Shown here: positions 24,774-36,199 of the stretch, piece by piece | Layout of the letters: each line of letters opens with the position of its first letter | How positions within the stretch are numbered: position 1 is the first letter of the stretch | NCBI GenBank assembly: GCA_963169105.1 | Contig: OY720640.1 | Coordinates: 118,282,085-118,346,084 of the forward strand | Origin: Ceriagrion tenellum | Lineage: Eukaryota; Arthropoda; Insecta; Odonata; Coenagrionidae | Length of the DNA stretch: 64,000 nt | Reading direction: 5' to 3' | Notes under the pieces: model-generated | The model's database searches: none | What the model was told of the DNA's origin: nothing | What the model saw: only the letters and a program-made list of their open reading frames with translations | Position numbers and translations under genes: made by a program

Positions 24774-24980
24774 TTAAGACCAAAATGCCTTCCGGTTGTC
24801 TCCCAAAGACTCGCCTAGTATTTTACTTTTGACGCTTTCCTTGAGGTCGCTTTTTTTAGCTCTTATATTTTTTACAAATTCTCTCGAGTTCTTCGTCGGG
24901 GAGATCCGGATGGGCGTTCTGCATTTTTGCGTGTAAAATTCGCTGTCGCTCGTGAGATTTCCGGATGTCCGCATCATACC
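24774..24980 (-). mobile_element. LINE endonuclease-RT linker fragment
   Basis: The minus-strand frame contains REFVKNIRAKKSDLKESVKS and ILGESLGDNRKAFWS. This is the basic linker ending in the KxFW motif that precedes the RT domain in CR1/Jockey elements. It may belong to the same decayed element as 22905-23480, which lies downstream on the same strand. Confidence 0.6.
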
Positions 24981-25149
24981 ACTTTTTTCCGTACTATTTT
25001 TTTCAGTTTACTGAATTTTCCTTATTTATGGTTATTCGTGTGATGCTACGAAAAGTATTCCATATGTCATCTGTGGTATGGTTTTGGCTAACATCACTAA
25101 AATTTTTATATCATTTGTTTATAGGCTTATATTCACGTTAGCACATATG

Positions 25150-25235
25150 CCATGCAATGCCATGCAAAAGTTCAGCTAAATCGGTTCAGTGATTTTTGAG
25201 GAAAAGAGTAGCGAACATACAAGCACCACACCTTT
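25150..25235 (-). repeat. Fragment resembling the Helitron-like 5' region
   Basis: caaaagttcagctaaatcgg, then ttcagtgatttttgaggaaa and gcgaacatacaagca. In reverse complement this resembles the opening of the element at 29771 (actactgaatcgattgagct, aaaatttggcatg). It is short and diverged, without a clear terminus. Confidence 0.4.
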
Positions 25236-25439
25236 TTTATATGGCGTATATAAGCCATAACAAATATATCCCGTTCAAAGTTATTACTTAGGTTGCCAAG
25301 AAACGATGCTATTGTCGTAATTGGAGAGAAATTGAAAACTTTCGCATAAGAAACGTGATTTTTTAGAAAATTCGAAGCATACAAAAATTTAGAGCAAGAA
25401 TATTATCCTGCGTACTCAATAGCCATCCGATAGTGGCAA

Positions 25440-27600
25440 CTTAGGTAGTAATAGAACTTTATATGATGCTTTTTTCAAGTCAAGAATATGTGCATCTACC
25501 TCTACGTTATATTCCCTGGAGACTAAAATATCGTGGGCAAACGGTGCTAATTGAGTTTCGCCAGATCTTTCCTTTCTGTATCAGTGTTGTGCTTTTATGA
25601 GCAAGTTCTGCACAGGAAGATGTCTCACTACTGAGCATAAAATTATATATTCAAGGTCTTTGCATGAAATAGATTGTTTGGGCTATCGGTCAGTAATTCG
25701 ATGGCTGTTCCATTGCCACTTTGAAATATAGTCGTTACATTGACAATTTTTCAGTCCTTGGGTACTACGTGTTCCGTGATGGATTTTCTACATATGGATA
25801 TTTTTCTGATTATTATCTGGAAATAGTTCTAAAGCTATTTCTCTATACACGTGTGAAGGAATTACTTCAGGACGCGTAAATTTATCTGGACTGAGCTTTT
25901 ATTACAGATAGGGTGTTCCGTGAGCACAATAGGCGGCATCGTTTGTCAGTAATGATCATCTATGTATGTTTTCTGTGAATAATTGCTGTACATACTTTGA
26001 TAATTTAATGATTTAGAAGGATATTAAAAATTTGGTTTGTTTTGGTAATCACTTCGCCTTTATCGTTTCTCAGTGCATTGACTGTGGATCTTTAGCCTCA
26101 ATCTTCCCTTACACACGATCAAAGTGCATGATTTATCCTGTAACAGTTTTACAAGTGCTATCCTTTTATAATTCATGTACGGATTCCGAAACGCTTCATT
26201 AGAGGACAAATATACACTGAGTTTTATCATCTTGGCGTGGCATTCACTCTGTCTCATTGACGATTTTCTCCAATGTTATCACTTCCGCGTCGTACCAGCT
26301 TGTTTCGCTGCTCTCTTCTATTACTTTACTTGGTATGTGTTTTCTAATTCCTGAATGCGCGATCGAATAAAAACATTCCGAGTACCTTCCGCGTCTTACT
26401 TTATGCTCTATTCTTGCAAGTCGGGAAAGCAATTTTACGGAAATTCGGAAAGGTAATAGAATTTGATCGTACCGATATGACATTTTGAAAATGTAATGTT
26501 TTCTTATTTGTTTAAAACTTTAATTGACGCTCACGAAAATTTTAGCTGTAACTACCGTTATCACTAATTTTCTCAACAGTGTCAACCATTATCACTTGGT
26601 GTAGTTTATTTGTTTCCAATAAATCAATCATATTGTCCCCTCTGTTTGGTATGGTAGCTATTTGATGTAGTGCTATTGATGTGATCATAAAAAGTAGGGG
26701 CTCGCAGATGTCTTGGTCTTTCCCCCCGGTATTGAAACTGTGCGTCTTCCAATCTATTGGGGAGACATTGAAATCTCCATCTACTACTATCATATTTATT
26801 TCGGGATTCCTGGATGTAATCCTCTTTATCTGCGTTCCTAGGTCTAAAATTGAGGTGACGTCAGTGTTAGTTGGCTTGTAGTACGAGCACACAAGCATTT
26901 TTTTGTTTAGGGCCTCTATTTGAGCACCATACAGATTCTAGGCTGGTCTCTATAATTATTTCCGCTTGACTGACGATTGTTTTCATTACAGTTACAAATA
27001 CTCCACATGTGGCTCGATTGGATCTATCTTTTCTATATATGGTGAACAATTTTGGAAAGATTTCACCATTAAAAATATCGCCTGTCAGCCAACTATGTCA
27101 GCCAATAATGACGTGATACTCCGTGCTGTGCACTTCTCGCATCTTATTTTTTTTTAACTACGGCAATTTGCTACTGAAACTATTGCTTCTGAATTCTCAT
27201 TATTTCGTTTCGGGAATACTTCCAATTTGTTGTCATCGATTAAACAATTCTTCGGCCCTGTACTCTGAATACTATTAATGAGATGATCACCGGAAATTCA
27301 GAATTTTTTACCCCACTTCATGACTTACTCGAAACAACTGATTTTTGTAATACACATTCTGTCGACTCAGTAACTGATCTAATCTCTACTCAACAGCTAA
27401 GTCGACAAGTATGCTCAAATGTCCTGTGAACTGCTTCCTGCGTTGCCTCGTACATATAGTCGACATTCGAGCGATTTATTTGCATCCGACAAGAATATAC
27501 CACCGGCCTCTGGTCCAAGAACTCATTTCCCTCGATCCGACACACTTCACTGAGTCTCCGGTTTATGCCTTCCACTCGGCTTCAAGTCGTCGAGCCCCGA
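25440..27600 (-). mobile_element. LINE pseudogene with ORF1 esterase, endonuclease and RT parts (minus strand)
   Basis: From right to left on the minus strand: 27575-27390 (INRRLSEVCRIEGNEFLDQR) resembles the SGNH-esterase-type ORF1 of CR1/L2 elements. 27250-26540 is the endonuclease (FTIYRKDRSNRATCGVF, CSYYKPTN, VVDGDFNVSPIDW). 26483-26060 is the linker (SWYDAEVITLEKIVNE). 25900-25440 is a heavily mutated RT start. The order and orientation match one element about 2.1 kb long. Stops and frameshifts show it is dead. The DFN motif survives but the SDH motif has decayed to SDN. Confidence 0.8.
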
Positions 27601-27842
27601 TCCGCCCATATGAAGAGCACGAATGAATTACTCACCTGAAACGTCTGGTTCCTCTGATGACGACGGATCTCGAACGGTGGATTTTCCCTGAAATCTTGGT
27701 CTTTGTAAAACATGATAATTTACAATTAAAAATAATTGAGATTCCTCTTCGGTAAATATTTGGATCTATATTTTAACGCTATACCTACATTCATACGCAA
27801 TCGTTCTATATCCTACATAACGCAAGTTCTTTTATGGTTTAG

Positions 27843-28085
27843 TTAAAGTTTGATAATAGTATTAAAGTAATTTTTGAAGAAATTCACTTTTACCCCATCA
27901 GTGATATCCTCAGTAAAGAATTCGTACGTACCCGGATTAATCGCATTGCAATCCGCACCAATATCCAAGACAGGAAATTCTCCGCGTGAGAAAATTGGGT
28001 GGAAGAATCTAATGCGCTTGTTCCACATCAGTCGATCAACCTTCAGAAAGGCCTTTCTACCGGCGCGCTCAAGCCATAGCTTCAT
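27843..28085 (-). other. Open 80-codon frame, unrecognised
   Basis: The minus-strand frame contains KAFLKVDRLMWNKRIRFF and GEFPVLDIGADCNAINPG. Its composition looks protein-like, without low complexity. It lies between two LINE remains and has no clear splice sites. It could be part of a transposable element or an exon fragment of a host gene. No family is recognised. Confidence 0.3.
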
Positions 28086-29260
28086 CTACATAATACGCTG
28101 CGAGCCGCCGCATGTGCGAGTAGCATAGGGTGATAGGTCACCAGCCAGGTAAATATGTAAGTTTCTGAGGTGAAATGGTGACATGTATCCCTCTTATTTT
28201 ATCGCTTCTGTCAGATCTAGAGATGTAGTGAGGCGTCATGATAATATTCTCTGTATCGCTCAGAAAAAATCAGTTCTAAATTTTTCAAGAAATCTAATCC
28301 TAGCGTGTTTCTTCCGAGTCTCTTAGGGTTCCCACCTTAATCCCTCTTAAAGTTAAGAGACACTTTGTACGCTCGTAGCAGTTTTTAACGAAGCGCGCTG
28401 CTTTCCATTGTATTTTATCATTTTTTTGGTTCGTCCTTTATGCCCAGGGTCTTAAGTGCTCGAAGAGTAATCGTAGTGTGGCCTAACCAGAGCGACGTAG
28501 CATCTCTTTTATTTTTCATACAAGCACCTTCCTATTATACAAAACCTAGTTTCTTTAATACTGTGCCGCATATGTTTTGTATGTGTGCTTCAACGATACA
28601 TCAGAAGTTAAGGTAATTCCAAGATATTTTACTGTATATGAAGATTTTATGTTTAATCCGCCCACTTTATAGGCATGGTATTTGTGTGATGACTTTAGTA
28701 GGAAGTGGACTTTGGTGCATTTGCTGATATTTAATTCTAACCCCCACTCCTGGCACCACGAATGAACGTTAAGGTCAGATCTCAGAACTTCTAAGTCCGC
28801 ATCATCGCTTAATTCACGGTAGATAACTGTATGGTAAGCAAATAATTTTAAGTTACTGCTAACGCGAAAACTTGGGTTGGTTATTAATATAAATTATGAA
28901 TACAGGAGGGCCGATCACTCTTCCTTGCCGAACACAGGATTTGACTTCGGCCATGTCAGAGCTGAAGCCATCAATAACTACTTTTTGGGTACGATCACCG
29001 ACAAAGTCTCCAATCCAATTCACTACTTTTCTGTGAACTCCACTCAATTACCATTTATATATGAGGTTTTTGTGAGAAACCTTATCGAATGCCTTCTTTA
29101 AATCAAGGAATATCGCGTCGACTTATTTTTTCCATTCACCTGATTTTAGGATATCATGAAGGAAGAGCGCAAACTGTGTTTCGCAAGACCTGCCCTTAGT
29201 GAAGCCGTGCTGACTGCTATGTTAGAAGGTACAATTATTCAGTTCCTCTGATTTCAACTC
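28085..29260 (-). mobile_element. Second LINE family: RT and 3' end (minus strand)
   Basis: The minus strand reads FLDLKKAFDKVSHKNL, then VNWIGDFVGDRTQKVVIDG, SCVRQGRVIGPPVFIIYINN (decayed from GVPQGSVLGP), ELNISKCTKVHFL, VKYLGITL and KAARFVKNCYERT. It ends with a noncoding tail containing gaggtgaaatggtgacat and ctgcgagccg. The catalytic FADD motif is lost (FAYHTVIY-like). The same tail occurs at 50155-50975 and 29590-29755, so three copies of this family are in the window. Confidence 0.85.
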
Positions 29261-29589
29261 GCTATGAAACGATTCAAATCGATATTTCAATGGATTTCGC
29301 ATAGGTAAACCAAGCGATCCAAGTCGGCTGGCTTAGAATGTTCAGATCGGTCCGAGATTATATCGATCTGAGTTCGATTGGTAAACGTAGTGTATATTCA
29401 CCTTATTTTAACCTTAGTCTTTTTAAAAGATAATGATACTATTACAGATTGAATTCCTTGAATTTCCTCTTAATGATTAGTTTTTAAGTGATAAAAATGT
29501 TTAATAACGTTTAAAATAGTACATCCCGGAATTGATGGCAGCCTTTTTTCATGAAATGTACGTACTTCATTAACTATTTTGATGAATTA

Positions 29590-29755
29590 TCCCATGAAAA
29601 TTCGCAAACGTGCTTGTGAAAATTTTTCAAACATTAGCATTTTTCTCACTCACCGCAGGCTCACAATCAGCTCTAGCTGGAGCAAGCATGTAGCAGATAT
29701 GGGCATACTTATTGTATTAAGCGTCATAAACCATAAAATGAGCATATTTGTTTTG
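29590..29755 (-). mobile_element. 3' tail fragment of the second LINE family
   Basis: ttttcaaacattagcatttt, ctcac...ccgcaggctca, tagcagatatgggca and cataaaccataaaatga recur in the copy at 50155-50335 in the same orientation. It ends about 15 bp before the Helitron start. Confidence 0.6.
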
Positions 29756-29770
29756 ATTCGGTTTTTATAA

Positions 29771-31190
29771 TCCTACTAATATTATAAATGTGAAAGTTTG
29801 TATGTTAGGATTTTTGTTACTCAATCACGCAAAAACTACTGAATCGATTGAGCTAAAATTTGGCATGTAGATAGAAAATATATCTGTGGGTAATATAGAA
29901 TATATTAAAAAGCTGTCAGGGTCCCCCAAGGCCCCCCAAAGACCCCTCTGGTGGTCCTTGCTAATCATTGAGTTTGGTGCAGTGGTTTTATTTTTTGCTT
30001 TTTAAAAGTACTTTCACTCAAGATGGAGGGCTGGAATTTTTTTATCGGATGGCTGAATAAATGAAAATTCTTATTCTTGCAATCAATTTTCTATTACATT
30101 TCGTATTCGTGTGAAAGCCATGTTTTTTGCAGAAAAATCTCACATTTTCTCTGAAATCAACCACATCTTATTTCCTTGGCAACCAAAGATTTGATTTTCA
30201 AAAGATATTCACACTTCTTTAAATAACATTTTTCCTGCAGGGCCATTGTTGAGAGAGTATCTGTATAAGAAGGGCCTAGAGTCCCATGGACCCCAATGGG
30301 CCCAGAGTCCTAAGGGCCCCATGATGGATTGCTTAGGTGGGTAATCGATAAATTCAATGCATATTTACAATAAGAATACATTCAACACACCTGAGGGAAA
30401 GCCATAATTATAATGTTTGAGTTTATTTTCTAATGAGCTGATACCGATGTTTTAATGATGACCAGCGTTTATTAGCATTAAAGGAAAAAAATCCAACACA
30501 AAATACCAAGAAAGGATACCTATATCTAGAAAAATGGGAAACTAAGTCGGTCACCTTCCTGTGGTGTTTCTCGGGTTACACTAAGAACCGCAAAAATCTC
30601 ATCCTAACCCAACCACGGAAGGGTACCCAGCTATAAATCTGGTTTAAATATTGACGCGTCTGTTTTGAAACATCAATCTGTTTAAACTGGCGGAAACTAT
30701 AATAACGTCACTACATTCATCTTACCCGAAAGAAGAACGGGGTATTCTGCTCAATGAATGCCAATCATGCATGAAAATCGACAATTGCCCTAAGAATCAA
30801 CATATATTTTTGATTTAAAAAAACAAAACCTATGATTATGGCTACCCTTTACGCCAAGACGCAATCCAGGTAACGGAGGATTAATTGGTCAAATGAACAT
30901 GACTGCTGCTGCAAATGATCCGTTTGACATTTTCAACTGCTGGATTGTACCCATACTCTCCAATCCTGTTTGAAGATACTCAACGCCCACATTAAAAATG
31001 AATATCGCAACTGAAATAAGTCATTGAATGCAAATAAATGTATGTACATAAGGGAAGCGATTAAGTTCATTCACTCCGAAGACTACTCAAAGAAGACTGC
31101 TCACTATTCTTCAGGTTTTGTGGCTTTCGTACATATAATAAATTCAGTGTTTTTCACACCCGTTGAGTTTCAACGGGCACCTTTCGCTAA
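29771..31190 (+). mobile_element. Candidate non-autonomous Helitron
   Basis: The 5' end reads TCCTACTAATATTATAAATG, the TC-initiated pattern common in insect Helitrons. The 3' end has a perfect hairpin (cccgttga-gtt-tcaacggg, 31159-31177) followed 9 bases later by CTAA (31187-31190), matching the Helitron CTRR terminus. The flanking bases are A on the left and T on the right, as expected for insertion between A and T with no target duplication. The 1420-bp interior has no Rep/helicase coding. Together these hallmarks make chance unlikely, although the two ends were paired by eye. Confidence 0.72.
31159..31190 (+). repeat. Helitron-type 3' hairpin and CTAA terminus
   Basis: An 8-bp perfect stem with a 3-base loop, then caccttTCG and CTAA followed by T. 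This is the rolling-circle termination structure expected of Helitrons. Confidence 0.7.
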
Positions 31191-32353
31191 TGTTAAATAA
31201 ATGCTCTGCACATTGAAAAATCTATTACCCATGGAACCATTGTTTGTTGAATAAGGTGGAATGACCCTGGTCGTCATTGAAGTTGACCCTCTCTCTATTC
31301 AAGAGAGTTTTGGAACTACATGTGGAAATTATATTTCTGTGGCTCATTGAACTATTCGTCTCTATAAGAGACGATTCACCACTGTTCTCTGGTGGATGAC
31401 TTAAATCCAGGCCTACTATGGCAGATTAGTAGATTGGAAAAATACAGGGCTGACTTTCAATGTTCTTTTCGCAATGTATAGCATCACCGTACATACAATA
31501 AGGTCTTCCATGAATCTACAGTAAGATATAAAGCATTAAAGTCAAAAAAAGCAGTTTACTAAACCTAAGGCAATTTCATCGGGGACTTGCTCGTGGAATA
31601 CGGTCATCGGAGATGTGCCCGATGAGTAATTTCCTACACAAAGAGTTTTATACATCACTATTATTTTTCTTCCAAATTCATTTGATAAATAAATAATTGT
31701 TACATTTATTCAGTATTCTTTCAAACAAGTTTCAGCATCAAATTTTTTCCATCGATAATTATATTTTAGTGCTGATGATTCTCACACACACAACTATAAA
31801 TAAATATGATATATAATTTGAAAAACTGTAAACAACGGTACATGTTTATGGCTGAAAAATCACAAAGAGTTTTTTTTTTAATGTTTAAAATATAACTATA
31901 TATAACATAAGAGAAAATCCGTGGCCATTTTCATGGTTAATTTATTTCTTGCGATGCGGGTTGCTAGCAGCCCATTGGACATTCATGAGCCATAAGTAAA
32001 CTCTAAACTTTGAGGCTGAATTATTAATTCATTTGTTAAAAATGAGAACCAGAATTTTGCCTTTGCCACAAGCTCATTAATTCAATTTTGAATTATTATT
32101 GCATTAGGAAGTATGTAGATAAGAACAGAATCATTCACATAGTTTCTTAATCTTGAAAGTTTCCTCACATTGTTCAAAACAGGCAAAATGGGGTCAAATT
32201 TACCCATTTATACAACTGTTGAAGTCTATTAATGTAGAGAATACAATGCATGCAGTTGAAACATGTATGTAAAGGCAAGTTAGTGTGGAATGTAGAAAAG
32301 AGGATACATATCTTATTTTACTTACTTTTGTTTGATTCTCTTCTACATTGCAG
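31191..32353. other. AT-rich DNA upstream of the tandem array
   Basis: No coding frame or known repeat was recognised. A 16-base A/T microsatellite-like stretch and long T runs occur near 31870. Base composition changes here from the LINE-rich left part to a CpG-poor stretch extending to about 42.7 kb. Confidence 0.4.
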
Positions 32354-33430
32354 AATGAAGATTGAAGAAATGATTGCTGATATTATCCACAATATATGGA
32401 TACAACCTCAAGAGGGAAGACTGAAGATGCAAATGCAGCCTCATGAAAATTTGAAGATGGGGACAGAATTAGGTTGTTCATACACTGGACTTTAGATTTG
32501 GACCGCTATGGTCAGATTTATATTTTGCACGTTTATCGCTAGGTCGCTTTGCATGTATGGCTTAGTTATTTAGTGTTTCCATTTATTGGTTAGTAGCAGT
32601 AGTGGCTGTAGTAGTAGAAGTAGTTAGTATCTCTCTCTCTAGGTCCACATCAAGACGGAAGTTGTATCCAGTTTTAGGCTGGTCCAATAGGGTTTAGATT
32701 TGGACCACTATTGGTCAGATTTATGATTGGTTTAGGTAAGAATAGGTCGCTTAGCTGGGGTAGATTAGTATTTTTAAGTGTATTTATGTCCATGTGCTAA
32801 CCCGCTCCCTCCTTAGGTACCAGCTCATCCCCAACGTTGGATGCAACTTCAAGAGAGAAGATTGAAGATGATGACAACACAATGTCCTCATGAAGATTGG
32901 AAGCTGGAAGCAGAGTTAGGCCAGCACGCTAGCATTTAGATTTGGACCACAATGGTCAAATAAATTTTTGGCGCAGTTTAGGCTAAGTCGCTTTGCACAG
33001 GTAGATTAGCATTTTTAAAAGTGTATTTATGTCCATATGCTAACGCGCTCTCTTCATAGGCATCAGCTCATCCCCAACGATGGACATAAATTCATGAGAG
33101 ATGATTGAAGATGATGAAAATACAAAACATCCTCTGGAAGAATGAGAGCTAGATGCAGAATTAGGCCTGCACACTAGGTTTTAGATTTGGACCACTATGG
33201 TCAGATATATTTTTGGCATAGTTAAGGCTAGGTCTCTTTGCAAAGTTAGATTACTATTTTTAGTTTATTTCTGTCTGTATTAACCCGCTCTCTCCATAGC
33301 TCATCCCCGATCAGCTACCTGTGGCAGCTCATCCCCAATGGATGCAACTTCAAGGGATATGATTGAAGATGATGCCACCCACCCTCATAAAGTGTGGAAG
33401 CTTGAAGGAGCATATGCCCTTTTGGAATTG
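32354..33430 (+). repeat. Tandem array of five exon-like units (about 240 bp)
   Basis: Units start at about 32354, 32643, 32817, 33060 and 33300. Each is immediately preceded by a pyrimidine-rich tract ending in AG (ttgcag, ctctctag, ccttag, ttcatag, ccatag). Shared blocks are cagctcatccccaac, a purine-rich gaagattgaagatgatg, an ag.cagaattagg block, tttagatttggaccactatgg and a gtcgctttgca block. The full-length spacing is 243 and 240 bp; the second unit is shortened to 174 bp. No common long open frame runs through the units. It is either a minisatellite or a duplicated noncoding exon. Confidence 0.8.
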
Positions 33431-34580
33431 ACAGCATCTGCCCATCATCTTTTATATCATCGTAAGATTGATCCACATTTCTGTTACTTGCTGTTATGTG
33501 CCTTCTGCTTCTGCTCTGGACTCTAACGAATGTATTAACATGCACTGCTGGGACAATTATGCATTCTATTTCGACCCCTTATCTCGCCATCTTGTCATAA
33601 ATTGCTTTTTTACTGAAGGTTTCAAGCTATAACTTAGAATAGATATTGACAAATTATTCTTTTAATATCTAATAATCTCCATTGTACTGCAATGATTAAT
33701 TTTTATTCTTTATAATTGGCCTGCAATCTTACAATATTTTGTTATTTACCTGAATTTAATTCAGGTTTATGATATTGATATTCCATGTAGTTATTATCAT
33801 TACATACTTTGGTAAATTTAATTAGGCTATCCAAAATATGTTTTCAAAACATCTTGTTTTTGCTGTTGTTTAAAATTCATATTCATAACTCCACTTTATG
33901 CTGTGGTTCTCATTTTTAAAGAGACTTTGAAACCAATAAAATCAATATATATTTATTCATTAAAATTCTATTGTATTTAGCAATTTGGTAAGTAAATGTG
34001 CATGGTATTCTTGCAGAAACTTGCAAGCATGAAGAGTTCAGATTTCTTCTAGATGAATTTGTGAAAAATCCTAGGGATTTCCTTTATAACTGAGGACTGC
34101 TACTAAAAATTTTACTCCTGCTTAATTGGTTGCCTGGATGTTATCCTTAATTACTTCTGTAAGTTCTTACATGTAGTGCATTCTATCATTCTTAGGCTTA
34201 CAAAGCCCAGAGGTGTTTTAGTTAATCTTTTTTTCATTTGGATGATGATTTTTTCCAATTATTGTTAACTGTGCCTTGATGTATGAATTTCGGGTTTTTA
34301 AGAACAACATATTATTTTATCATCTTGACAATTAGCTGTCAAAACAATGCCATTGGCATATTTTAAGAGGAAAGTTTAAAGCACTTGTTTACCATTTCTC
34401 AAGGTAGTTTTTATAAAAATTATTAATTGACTGTCCATTATGTTTTCATTTTTTATTTTCAAATTTCTCTGAATTATTCACATTTATAAGTTATCTTTAT
34501 AAATACGAGCATCTGAACTTACTTGTGAATTTTGATGCATAAATTATTGTCCTTATGACAAGCTTTAATTTTTGTTCCAG
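33431..34580. other. AT-rich DNA, no clear gene
   Basis: A pyrimidine tract ending ttcttgcag near 34017 is followed by about 80 bp of purine-rich sequence and could be a further noncoding exon, but no donor was found. Nothing else was recognised. Confidence 0.35.
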
Positions 34581-34711
34581 GACTTTTCATTCACCAATCC
34601 TGAGAAGAAATATCCAGAAATCAGCAATGAATGAGGGGAATAACCTCTTCATGAAATGAGCTGACAGATGCTTGTTCCAGTTTATTTGGCAGAAGTCAGA
34701 CAAATGAAATG
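34581..34711 (+). ncRNA. Possible noncoding exon
   Basis: 131 bp lie between tttgttccag and a consensus donor (ggtaagtctt). All three frames contain stops, so if transcribed it is noncoding or untranslated. With the exon-like array upstream and the polyadenylation-bearing segment at 40878, it could form a plus-strand long noncoding transcript. This rests on splice-site consensus alone. Confidence 0.3.
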
Positions 34712-36180
34712 GTAAGTCTTTGCCCTTTTTTTAACGAAAGCTAGTGTTTAGAAATCCTCTGTACCTCCTTGATTCATAACTTCAATATTGCTGAATTTTT
34801 TCACTCACATTTTCATTCTTTTCCTTCTTAGTCATGTAAAGACAGTCACTTATATGTGGATTGTATAACAGTTATCCATTTGATTTAACTTCACTTGAAC
34901 TTAACATCTATGCCATCATATCATCTCAAATCTGTAGAGGTAGACATGCATTATTTTCCTCCCTCAACAGAATATTTTTTCTGCTATTGAATGACAACTT
35001 AAAATATTAAACCAATCAAACTCCATTGCCAATGTACCTAACATGTGTGTCAGTAAAAGGTAAAGTTGAATACAATTATTTCTTAAGATTTTTGCAACTA
35101 CTATGACTATGCAGTAAGTCCAAATTGACTCTTCTCCACCACCTCCGTAGCCCCTAGCAAAATTGTTTTCTATTTTGTTGAATTTTCATTTCAATTTCAA
35201 AAGAATCTTTTCCCCTTAACACATTTAGTGTTGAAATGTTCTTGAGAAATTGTTTCCTGTGATGTGTTAACATCCTTAACCACTTAAATTCTGACAAAGT
35301 ATTCACTTATACCATCCAAACCAAGTTAAATGATAGAGTAATATGTAATGTCCCTAAGTACCACTTTTATCTATGAGGTATTAGCATTTTAACTGCTGAT
35401 TGAGCGGCATTCAATAAAATCGACTATTTGAACATCTTATCCTCCGAGTACTGACACTTGGGTTGCAAAAGTGTCCATTAGGCACTATTAATTACAATGA
35501 CTAGTATTTTTTTGTGCAGTAGCCCATGTGCTTCAAGAGCTACATTAATCTCAATGGTTAATCTGGCAACACAAAACAGTTTCTTACCAGTCCATGCTAC
35601 GGCTCTTCCAACATCAAAGCCAGTACATTGAATACTCTCATCTTTTTCTCAACTTCAGTTTGATTCAACATATCCACCCTTCAAGTGAATATTTAGTGTT
35701 TTTCTACCTTCCTCAATGATCGCTTCTAAATAGCGTAGTATCCTCTCAGCTTACTGCCAGTGATTATGATAGTTATAATGGCTAAGCTTTGCTGTGGCAA
35801 AAGCACGATCAGGTCTGGTGTTAATATTATGGCACTCTTCTTTCCCTTTCTTCTTTTATTTCATTCAATATCTGTTTGGGCACATTTGGCAGTTTCTTTG
35901 AGTTACCTCTAGCTGTATGACTATTCTTTTGTAACCCACTTAAATCCCTTGGGAAGGAGGACAGAGAAATAGCTTAACTTGCTAAAGCACTCGCCCTGAT
36001 ATTGAGGGATTACGGTTCCAGTTCTGGTCAAGAGTAATGATTTCTCCCTGTGGAGTGTCAAACTCATGGAAATTAGTCCACACTCAGCAATATCAAGCCA
36101 AGACAACAGTTTGAACTTCTTACTGATCATTTGAATTTTTATACTCATCTTAATCTTTGGATCTCACCCCAGAATTCTTC
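34712..36180. other. No feature recognised
   Basis: AT-rich sequence with no domain-bearing frame and no structured repeat noticed. Confidence 0.45.
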
Positions 36181-36199
36181 AAACTCTCTCTAGGTCCCT

